DNA of 64,000 nt from Vibrio splendidus. Lineage in GTDB: Bacteria; Pseudomonadota; Gammaproteobacteria; Enterobacterales; Vibrionaceae. Below, piece by piece: positions 57,079 through 64,000 of the stretch (position 1 is the first letter of the stretch; every line of letters starts with the position of its first letter). The position numbers and the translations under genes were made by a program. The notes under the pieces are model-generated. The model ran no database searches, had not been told where the DNA came from, and worked only from the letters and a program-made list of their open reading frames with translations. The stretch is from NCBI RefSeq assembly GCF_024347615.1, contig NZ_AP025508.1:806001-870000 (forward strand). Direction: 5' to 3'.

Positions 57079-57720
57079 CTATTGTTCAGCCGATTCGACG
57101 GGCTCTGCCGTTTCCGTAGAGCTTGGATCTATTTCGACGTTCTTGATGTTGTATTGTTTCTCAAGCTCTTTCACTTGAACATGTTCAAGCGCATCCAGAT
57201 CCATGCTATCAGCTGCGATGTTCGCTTTTAGTCGAGCCATCTGACGAAGGATTTGACTTGTTGCAAGCTTACGCATTTCATCTTCGATCATGTCGCGCTC
57301 AACCGATTTTGCTAATGCAGTTAACGGGTTGTCTAGGTAACTACGAGTTACGCTAGTCGAGAATGTTTTTGAGCCGAGGTCTGGTATCGTTACGCGGTAT
57401 GAAGCATAGAATGTAAGCTCAATTTCAGCAGCGCGAGTATTCTGGTAAAGAGACAGGGTACGTTCACCTACGCCCTCACTAATTATGTGCAGGTTAGGTG
57501 TGTTCTCAGCGGGTGGCACAATTTCTACATCATTCATACGTAGCTGACCTTTCATCATACGTGTAAACGTACTGTATTGGTCGTAACTGGTCACAGAGAT
57601 CTTGTTGAGTTCTTCTGGTACAGAATAGTCACCACGCAGGTGGAAACCACAGGCGCTCAGTAGGCTAACGGTTAAAACAACAACAGTAACTTTCAATGAA
57701 GATAGTGAAATCAGGCGCAT
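57079..57720 (-). CDS. lptE: LPS-assembly lipoprotein LptE
   Basis: A 213-residue outer-membrane lipoprotein that plugs the LptD barrel. The lipobox SLLSAC is followed by GFHLRGDY, the family hallmark. The C-terminal tail (about 165-213) is acidic and longer than the E. coli form. First gene of the operon with holA. Confidence 0.95.
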   Translation of the reverse strand: MRLISLSSLKVTVVVLTVSLLSACGFHLRGDYSVPEELNKISVTSYDQYSTFTRMMKGQLRMNDVEIVPPAENTPNLHIISEGVGERTLSLYQNTRAAEIELTFYASYRVTIPDLGSKTFSTSVTRSYLDNPLTALAKSVERDMIEDEMRKLATSQILRQMARLKANIAADSMDLDALEHVQVKELEKQYNIKNVEIDPSSTETAEPVESAEQ

Positions 57721-57748
57721 TATTTGATGGCTCTCATGAAGGTAGAAT

Positions 57749-57840
57749 ACTTATTTAAAGGCTTTAGAGCTTTCGAATCGTAGGGCTCTCGGTCTAAAGC
57801 ACTTAAATAAGTAGACAGGGCAATGTTGCACCCTGTCTAA
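57749..57840. repeat. Long hairpins between leuS and lptE
   Basis: A 64-bp imperfect hairpin has outer arms ACTTATTTAA / TTAAATAAGT (57749-57758, 57803-57812) and inner arms GCTTTAGA / TCTAAAGC (57761-57768, 57793-57800). A second stem, TAGACAGGG / CCCTGTCTA, follows at 57812-57839. There is no T run, so this may be a processing or attenuation structure. Confidence 0.6.
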
Positions 57841-57900
57841 AGACTGCTTTTGATGAATTAAGTTCGTTAATTCTTTAGCAATTGTACTGTGCTAACGAAA

Positions 57901-60477
57901 TTAGTTAGCAACGATGTTTAGAAGCTTGCCTGGTACGAAGATAACTTTACGGATAGTTAAGCCATCTAGGAATTTCTTAGCGTTCTCATCGTTTAGACCA
58001 AGCTCACGAACTTGCTCTTCTGTTGCATCAGCAGCAACGGTTAGTTTCGCACGTAGCTTACCGTTGATCATGACAACGATAGTTTTCTCGTCTTCAACTA
58101 GCGCTTTCTCGTCAAACGTTGGCCATGTTGCTGAGTCTACGTTTGATTCACCAAGAGCAATCCACATTTCGTAAGAGATGTGTGGAGTCATTGGGTAAAG
58201 CATGCGAACCACGGCTTTTAGCGCTTCATCAAGGATTGCACGATCTTGTACAGATTCTTGAGGTGCTTTCGCTAGCTTGTTCATCAGTTCCATGATTGCA
58301 GCGATGGCTGTGTTGAACGTTTGGCGACGGCCGATATCGTCCGTTACTTTCGCGATAGTCTTGTGGATATCACGACGAAGTGCTTTCTGGTCACCAGATA
58401 GAGCAGAAGCGTCAACAGCTTCAGCCGCACCCTTAGCAGAGTGAGCGTGAACCAGTTTCCAAACACGCTTAAGGAAGCGATTTGCGCCTTCAACGCCAGA
58501 CTCTTGCCACTCAAGCGTCATGTCTGCAGGCGATGCAAACATCATGAATAGACGTACTGTATCAGCGCCGTACTTGTCTACCATCTCTTGTGGGTCGATA
58601 CCGTTGTTCTTCGACTTAGACATTTTGATCATGCCTGAGTGTTCAACGTCGCGGCCTTGGTTGTCGACAGCTTTTTCAATGCGACCTTTTGCGTCACGGT
58701 CGATAGTCACGTCAGTTGGAGCAATCCACTCTTTCGTGCCTTTCTCGTTCGTGTGATAGAACGCGTCAGCCAGAACCATGCCTTGACATAGTAGCTGCTT
58801 GAACGGTTCGTCAGATGTCACGTAACCCGCATCGCGAAGAAGCTTGTGGAAGAAACGAGAGTAAAGCAGGTGCATACAAGCGTGCTCGATACCACCAACG
58901 TATTGGTCAACAGGCAACCAGTAGTTTGCTTTCTCTGGATCTAGAATGTCATCAGCTTGTGGTGAACAGTAACGTGCGTAATACCATGAAGACTCCATGA
59001 ACGTATCGAACGTGTCAGTCTCACGTAGAGCTGGTTCGCCGTTGAATGTTGTTTCAGCCCAAGACTTATCTGCCTTGATTGGGCTAGTTACGCCATCCAT
59101 TACCACGTCTTCTGGAAGAATAACTGGCAGTTGGTCTGCTGGTACTGGGTGAACTTCACCGTCTTCAGTGGTTACCATTGGGATTGGAGTACCCCAGTAA
59201 CGTTGACGAGAAACGCCCCAGTCACGTAGACGGAAGTTTACTGTTTTCTTACCTTTGCCTTCTGCTTCCAGTTTTGCCGCGATTGCATCGAATGCTTCTT
59301 GGAACGCAAGACCATCGAATTCGCCAGAATCGAACAGTACACCTTTCTCAGTGTAAGCCGCTTCAGACACATCTAGCTCAGAATCGTCTTCAGGTTTGAT
59401 TACTGGGATGATATCGATGCCGTACTTAGTTGCGAATTCGTAGTCACGTTGATCGTGAGCAGGAACCGCCATTACAGCACCTGTGCCGTAATCCATAAGA
59501 ACGAAGTTAGCTACGTAAACAGGAACAACACGACCGTTAAGAGGGTGGATAGCCGTTAGGCCAGTATCCATACCTTTCTTTTCCATCGTTGCTAGTTCAG
59601 CTTCAGCCACTTTGGTGTTACGACATTCTTCAACGAATGCTGCAAGCTCAGGGTTGTTCTGTGATGCTTTCTCTGCAAGAGGGTGACCCGCAGCGATACC
59701 GACATAAGAAACACCCATTAGCGTGTCTGGACGAGTTGTATAAACTTCTAGTGGCGCTTCTTCACCGTTAACAGCGAAAGATAGCTCAACACCTTCAGAG
59801 CGACCGATCCAGTTGCGCTGCATGGTCTTAACCATTTCAGGCCAACCTTCAAGGTTGTCTAGATCATCTAGCAGCTCTTGAGCGTACTCAGTGATCTTAA
59901 TGAACCACTGTGGGATCTTCTTTTGTTCTACTGGAGTATCACAACGCCAGCAGCAACCGTCTTCTACTTGCTCGTTCGCTAGTACAGTTTGGTCGTTTGG
60001 ACACCAGTTAACAGAAGAAGTCTTCTTGTAAACTAGGCCTTGTTCGTAGAGTTTTGTGAAGAACTCTTGTTCCCAACGGTAGTACTCAGGTGTACATGTT
60101 GCGAATTCACGTTTCCAGTCGTAACCAAAGCCCAAAAGTTTAAGCTGGTTTTTCATGTATTCGATGTTTTCGTAAGTCCACGGAGCAGGCGCTGTGTTGT
60201 TTTTTACAGCTGCATTTTCTGCAGGTAGGCCGAATGCATCCCAACCGATTGGCTGCATTACGTTTTTGCCTTGTAGACGTTGGAAACGAGATACCACATC
60301 ACCGATGGTGTAGTTACGCACGTGACCCATATGCAGTCGGCCACTTGGGTACGGGAACATAGAAAGACAGTAGAATTTTTCTTTATTTGGGTCTTCACTT
60401 ACAACGAAAGTCTCGCTGTCATCCCAGTGTTGTTGAACCTTTTGTTCAATCTCTTGCGGGTTATATTGTTCTTGCAT
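57901..60477 (-). CDS. leuS: Leucyl-tRNA synthetase
   Basis: 858-residue class I synthetase. The HIGH-type motif is [13 protein letters not shown], the KMSKS motif is [10 protein letters not shown], and a zinc-binding Cys set ([14 protein letters not shown]) lies in between. The editing domain contains [13 protein letters not shown]. It is longer upstream-spaced than its lptE neighbour, with 180 bp between the two genes. Confidence 0.98.
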   Translation of the reverse strand: MQEQYNPQEIEQKVQQHWDDSETFVVSEDPNKEKFYCLSMFPYPSGRLHMGHVRNYTIGDVVSRFQRLQGKNVMQPIGWDAFGLPAENAAVKNNTAPAPWTYENIEYMKNQLKLLGFGYDWKREFATCTPEYYRWEQEFFTKLYEQGLVYKKTSSVNWCPNDQTVLANEQVEDGCCWRCDTPVEQKKIPQWFIKITEYAQELLDDLDNLEGWPEMVKTMQRNWIGRSEGVELSFAVNGEEAPLEVYTTRPDTLMGVSYVGIAAGHPLAEKASQNNPELAAFVEECRNTKVAEAELATMEKKGMDTGLTAIHPLNGRVVPVYVANFVLMDYGTGAVMAVPAHDQRDYEFATKYGIDIIPVIKPEDDSELDVSEAAYTEKGVLFDSGEFDGLAFQEAFDAIAAKLEAEGKGKKTVNFRLRDWGVSRQRYWGTPIPMVTTEDGEVHPVPADQLPVILPEDVVMDGVTSPIKADKSWAETTFNGEPALRETDTFDTFMESSWYYARYCSPQADDILDPEKANYWLPVDQYVGGIEHACMHLLYSRFFHKLLRDAGYVTSDEPFKQLLCQGMVLADAFYHTNEKGTKEWIAPTDVTIDRDAKGRIEKAVDNQGRDVEHSGMIKMSKSKNNGIDPQEMVDKYGADTVRLFMMFASPADMTLEWQESGVEGANRFLKRVWKLVHAHSAKGAAEAVDASALSGDQKALRRDIHKTIAKVTDDIGRRQTFNTAIAAIMELMNKLAKAPQESVQDRAILDEALKAVVRMLYPMTPHISYEMWIALGESNVDSATWPTFDEKALVEDEKTIVVMINGKLRAKLTVAADATEEQVRELGLNDENAKKFLDGLTIRKVIFVPGKLLNIVAN

Positions 60478-60573
60478 CGATGGTATCCGGTTATCTTGGA
60501 ATTTGTGAGTTCGGTTAGAACAGAATCTTACAGATCGTCATAGAATACCTAAAGGAGCTTAGTACAACAATAG

Positions 60574-60659
60574 TTATACCCTTCATACTTGCAGTTGCAG
60601 CATGGTTGATTGCGTAAATTCAACCAAATTACTTAGGACAGCTATACTTAAGGGTATGA
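60574..60659. repeat. Vibrio-type intergenic palindromic repeat
   Basis: Outer arms ATACCCTT / AAGGGTAT (60576-60583, 60650-60657) and an inner hairpin GGTTGA / TCAACC (60604-60625) lie in the leuS upstream region. The sequence (cttcatacttgcagttgcag) resembles dispersed repeats common in vibrios. Confidence 0.6.
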
Positions 60660-60742
60660 ATTGCATTTGTTTGTTAGGAACGGGTCGCTTAACTACGGCC
60701 CCGTTCACTAAGATAAAGCTTGGTCATCTTAAGGAGGTCGTT

Positions 60743-61213
60743 ATGCCGAAGAAAAAAGCACTCTATGAAGAAGTCGTCGAAGAGGTGATAGAAACGCTGA
60801 AGCATAGTCCTGAAGAGCTTAACAACAAAATCGAAACGTCAGGTAAGTATGCGAAAGCAGCCAATGACATGACCAAAGATGAGCTCTCATTGATCTCGGC
60901 CTATGTGAAGTCGGACTTAAAAGAGTTTTCCGAAAGTTATGAAGAGAGTAAAGGTGGTCCATTTTATTTGATGATCACAGACTCTATTTGGCAAGGATTG
61001 CTAGATATCACTGATCGCACTAAGGTGGAATGGGTTGAATTGTTCCAAGACTTAGAACATCAAGGGTTGTATCAAGCGGATGAGGTTATCGGGCTCGGGA
61101 CGCTTGTCTGTGATGAGTGTGGACATCAAACCGAATACAACCACCCGACCAATATCATTCCATGTATCAAGTGTGGGGCGACAGGGTTTAGCCGTAAAGC
61201 ACTTAAGCCGTAA
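60743..61213 (+). CDS. ybeL: YbeL-like zinc-ribbon protein (DUF1451)
   Basis: 156 residues from ATG 60743, which follows AAGGAGG; the frame is open back to 60602, inside the repeat. A helical body is followed by a C-terminal zinc ribbon CDECGHQ ... CIKCGATGFSR. It is a conserved neighbour of leuS. Biochemical role unknown. Confidence 0.9.
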   Translation: MPKKKALYEEVVEEVIETLKHSPEELNNKIETSGKYAKAANDMTKDELSLISAYVKSDLKEFSESYEESKGGPFYLMITDSIWQGLLDITDRTKVEWVELFQDLEHQGLYQADEVIGLGTLVCDECGHQTEYNHPTNIIPCIKCGATGFSRKALKP

Positions 61214-61253
61214 ACACTATAGCCATAGCACCATCAACTTTCCACCGCAGTAA

Positions 61254-61283
61254 TAAAAAAGGGTTGACCCAATCAGCCAACCC
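61254..61283 (-). terminator. Terminator after lnt
   Basis: On the minus strand, stem GGGTTG / CAACCC (61261-61283) followed by TTTTTT (61255-61260), 27 bp beyond the lnt stop. Confidence 0.8.
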
Positions 61284-61310
61284 TCAAATCACTTTCTTCG
61301 AATCTCGAAT

Positions 61311-62828
61311 CTAGCTCTTTGGCTTTCTAATTACCCAGCCAATCACTAAGCTGAGCATCGCCCAGATATACAGTGGCCAAGTACCAACTGCGTGAAAAGG
61401 CGTTTGCCCATCAGTTGAAATGAGCTCGGCTTTTAATACGGCCGTTTCAAACTGAGGTATTTGCTTGATGATGTTGCCTTTGTAATCGGTTACTGCCGTC
61501 ACACCATTGTTGGTCGAGCGAATAACGGGCTTACCAAGCTCTAGAGCACGCATCTGTGCGATTTCCATATGTTGCAGTGGGCCAATCGAACGACCAAACC
61601 ACGCATCGTTAGAGAGGGTTAAAATAAAGTCCGTCTCATCAGTCACGCTTTGTCTAACTTGATCATTAAAGACGATCTCATAACACAACGCAGGCGCTAA
61701 GTGACGGCCATTTGCCACGATGTTTGGTTGAACAAAATCGCCACGGCTAAATGATGACATCGGCAAGTTGAAGAACGGTGCCAATGGGCGCAAGATATCT
61801 TCAAACGGCACAAACTCACCAAATGGCAATAGGTGATGTTTATGGTAGCGTTCGTTTGGATCGTAGCTGTATTCACCGTATGGATTGACACCTAGAGAAA
61901 GAACGCTGTTATAGTACTTCTTATCTTCAGACTGATTGAGTATGCCAGTGATGATTGAGCTGTTGTTCATCTTCGCTGCGCTATCTAAGTTACGTAAGAA
62001 AGATGGAATCTCAACTTCGAATGCTGGAATAGCGGCTTCAGGCCAAATGATGATATCGGCATCCCAGTTTTCTCTACTTAGATCTGTGTACTTCATCATC
62101 GTAGGCCAGCGGTGGCTTGGTAGCCATTTACTGTCTTGATCTACATTGCCTTGAATCAATACCACTGAGGTTGTTTTTTCAGGGTTCGGTGTCACCCAAT
62201 CGATATTTCGAATGCCAAAACCTGCACTGAATACGATCGCAGGGATGATGCCAACACTCCATGCTTTGTTGATAACCATATAAGCGAGTGCAGATGCAGA
62301 GACAATGACTGCCAGAGTAATTAACTCGACACCGCCAATCGGTGCAAACGAGCCTAGTGGAGAATCGATTTGGCTGTAGCCAAGCCAAAGCCAAGGAAAG
62401 CCCGTCATTACCCAACCACGCAGCCAATCACTGATTAACCACAATGCAGGAGCTGCGAGGAAAAAGCGACTTAGGTTATTAGCAGGGAAGTACTTGTTTA
62501 AGCTCCAGGTAAATAGGCCTGAATAAACCGCTAGGTAGCCAATGAGCAATGCCATCAAAAACAGGTTGGCTGCCAGTGGCATGCCGCCAAAATGATCGAT
62601 GCTGACGTATACCCAGCTGATACCTGTTGCGAATTGGCCTAAACCCCATCCGTAGCCAATCCAAAGCGCACTTTTAGGAGAACGGTTGTGGATCAGTAAC
62701 AGCAACAAAGCTGGGCTGATAATAGCAAGAGGCCATATTGAATATGGAGCGAATGAAAGGGTTGTTATAGCGCCAACAAAAACGGCCGCAAGCGGCCGTA
62801 ATAGGCGATGAATAAAGGTCTTAGTCAT
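61311..62828 (-). CDS. lnt: Apolipoprotein N-acyltransferase
   Basis: A 505-residue membrane enzyme that adds the third acyl chain to lipoproteins. About eight membrane helices, with a nitrilase-like domain carrying the triad Glu (WPEAAIP), Lys ([12 protein letters not shown]) and Cys (ALCYEIVF). Its start is 32 nt after the corC stop. Confidence 0.97.
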   Translation of the reverse strand: MTKTFIHRLLRPLAAVFVGAITTLSFAPYSIWPLAIISPALLLLLIHNRSPKSALWIGYGWGLGQFATGISWVYVSIDHFGGMPLAANLFLMALLIGYLAVYSGLFTWSLNKYFPANNLSRFFLAAPALWLISDWLRGWVMTGFPWLWLGYSQIDSPLGSFAPIGGVELITLAVIVSASALAYMVINKAWSVGIIPAIVFSAGFGIRNIDWVTPNPEKTTSVVLIQGNVDQDSKWLPSHRWPTMMKYTDLSRENWDADIIIWPEAAIPAFEVEIPSFLRNLDSAAKMNNSSIITGILNQSEDKKYYNSVLSLGVNPYGEYSYDPNERYHKHHLLPFGEFVPFEDILRPLAPFFNLPMSSFSRGDFVQPNIVANGRHLAPALCYEIVFNDQVRQSVTDETDFILTLSNDAWFGRSIGPLQHMEIAQMRALELGKPVIRSTNNGVTAVTDYKGNIIKQIPQFETAVLKAELISTDGQTPFHAVGTWPLYIWAMLSLVIGWVIRKPKS

Positions 62829-62860
62829 CTAATTTCTGTCATCTCTTTAGAGAGAAGTTG

Positions 62861-63751
62861 TTATTCTTCGATAGTCGGAAGAGGCTGCTCGTCAGGGATG
62901 GTTACCTGTAGCTGAATCACACGACGGTTATCTGCGGATGTTATTTTGAAATGGTAGTTTCCGATTTCTACAATTTCGCCACGAACAGGCAGATGACCGA
63001 GTGCTGTCATTACCATACCACCCACAGTATCAACTTCATCATCACTAAAGGAAGTGTTAAACGTATCGTTGAACTCTTCAATGGTGGTTAAAGCTTTAAC
63101 CGAATAGGTATGCTTACTCAGCTTACGAATATCTAGCTCTTCTTCATCGTCGAACTCGTCTTCAATTTCACCAACGATTTCTTCGAGGATATCTTCAATG
63201 GTTACCAGGCCAGAAACACCGCCAAACTCATCGACAACGATAGACATGTGGTAACGCTCTTCTTGGAACTCCTTGAGCAGGCGATCAACTCGCTTACTTT
63301 CAGGAACAACCACGACAGGGCGAATCACTTGTTCGATATCAAATGGGGCACTTTCTGAACCCAAATACTTAAGTAGGTCCTTCGCTAATAGAATGCCTTC
63401 AACATGGTCTTTATCTTCACTGATCACTGGGTAGCGAGAGTGTTGAGCATCAGTAATAAGCGCAATCAATGTATCTAAATCATCGGTGCGTTCAACTGTA
63501 ACCATTTGAGAGCGAGGCAGCATGATATCGCGTACTCGCATCTCTGAAATTTCCATAACACCCTCGAGCATGTCGCGCGTGTCGTGGTCAATTAGGTCAT
63601 TAATTTCTGAGTCGCGGATTACATCTACGAGCTCTTGGCGATCTTTTACTTCACCTTGAAATAGTTGGCCTAGGCGTTCAAAGAAGGACTTTCTACTCGG
63701 ACCTTCAGATTTTTTACTTCCCTCAGAAGTGGGGGGGTTACCTTCGTTCAT
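62861..63751 (-). CDS. corC: CorC/YbeX CBS-domain protein
   Basis: 296 residues. Two CBS domains (about 65-185), then the CorC_HlyC transporter-associated domain (about 205-290) with [18 protein letters not shown]. It is associated with magnesium/cobalt efflux, and a conserved neighbour of ybeY and lnt. Start ATG 63749-63751. Confidence 0.95.
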   Translation of the reverse strand: MNEGNPPTSEGSKKSEGPSRKSFFERLGQLFQGEVKDRQELVDVIRDSEINDLIDHDTRDMLEGVMEISEMRVRDIMLPRSQMVTVERTDDLDTLIALITDAQHSRYPVISEDKDHVEGILLAKDLLKYLGSESAPFDIEQVIRPVVVVPESKRVDRLLKEFQEERYHMSIVVDEFGGVSGLVTIEDILEEIVGEIEDEFDDEEELDIRKLSKHTYSVKALTTIEEFNDTFNTSFSDDEVDTVGGMVMTALGHLPVRGEIVEIGNYHFKITSADNRRVIQLQVTIPDEQPLPTIEE

Positions 63752-63871
63752 GATTTCTCAAAAAATAACGCTATCAGAAGTGTGATAGCACACGTTACAA
63801 CTCAGATTCCTGCGAAAATCACAGGTTCGATGAGTTATTGTTTCTCTGCAACCTACTTTACTAGAATCAAT

Positions 63872-64000
63872 TTACTTTTCTAGAATATACGGGTCTTCAA
63901 ACCCCATAGTTTGCATGATTTCTGTCTCGAGTGACTCCATCTCTTCAGCTTCATCATCTTCGATATGATCATAACCTAGCAGATGCAGACTGCCATGTAC
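63872..64000 (-). CDS. ybeY: Endoribonuclease YbeY, C-terminal part
   Basis: The last 42 codons of YbeY run off the right edge. The zinc-binding H-x3-H-x5-H motif is visible in [12 protein letters not shown], followed by an acidic helix and FEDPYILEK. YbeY matures 16S rRNA 3' ends. It lies upstream of corC, the usual order, with a 120-bp gap. Confidence 0.93.
   Translation of the reverse strand, partial: VHGSLHLLGYDHIEDDEAEEMESLETEIMQTMGFEDPYILEK

Overview
The window is chromosomal DNA of a marine gammaproteobacterium, almost certainly a Vibrio. The support is a complete Na+-translocating NADH:quinone reductase operon (nqrA-F) followed by apbE and nqrM, a superintegron-type attC site of the VCR kind, and the lnt-corC-ybeY / leuS-lptE-holA-rsfS-rlmH-mrdA-mrdB-rlpA-dacA-lipB-lipA block. 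All calls come from reading the sequence; no database search was run.

Layout. (1) 1-13.1 kb, host core: ampG (partial), a secreted cyclophilin, yajG, rlmG, bolA, the nqr operon, apbE, nqrM, and a two-receiver GGDEF response regulator. (2) 13,141-39,067, a 25.9 kb mobile island inserted in codon 21 of the host dinB (DNA polymerase IV). The first 61 nt of dinB remain at 13,080-13,140 and the remaining 1,016 nt at 39,068-40,083. Joined, they restore a 1,077-nt, 358-codon frame. (3) 40.1-64 kb, host core: a chemoreceptor, a RecQ-type helicase, a GreA/GreB-like protein, a YggN-like protein, a sodium-dependent transporter, then the lip/dac/rod and leuS/lnt/corC/ybeY clusters.

The island opens with a four-gene recombinase operon: two tyrosine recombinases with recognisable cores, one large partner, and one small putative DNA-binding protein. 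The largest recombinase has an in-frame amber codon between its N-terminal Arg/Lys and its C-terminal His-Arg-His-Tyr residues. The cargo, in order, is: a degraded XRE gene and an IS66 fragment; an XRE repressor divergent from a winged-helix/SF2-helicase pair, with twin operators between them; a DUF4041/GIY-YIG protein with a coupled partner; a helicase-IV-like protein with an inserted PD-(D/E)XK nuclease and zinc ribbons; an nrtS-chemoreceptor-EAL operon; and integron gene cassettes without an integrase, one encoding an AbiTii-domain protein. A decayed helicase copy follows. The island ends with a complete, diverged second dinB that has its own LexA box.

How the parts may work together (inference). 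The insertion splits the steric-gate codon of host Pol IV, and the island brings a substitute Pol IV. The host's LexA-controlled dinB promoter is left pointing into the recombinase operon, so DNA damage could induce both island mobility and the replacement polymerase. Several cargo genes resemble anti-phage or nucleic-acid-processing genes. The overall design recalls the Gamma-Mobile-Trio, Tn554-type and recombinase-in-trio elements, but I cannot assign it to one of them without a search.
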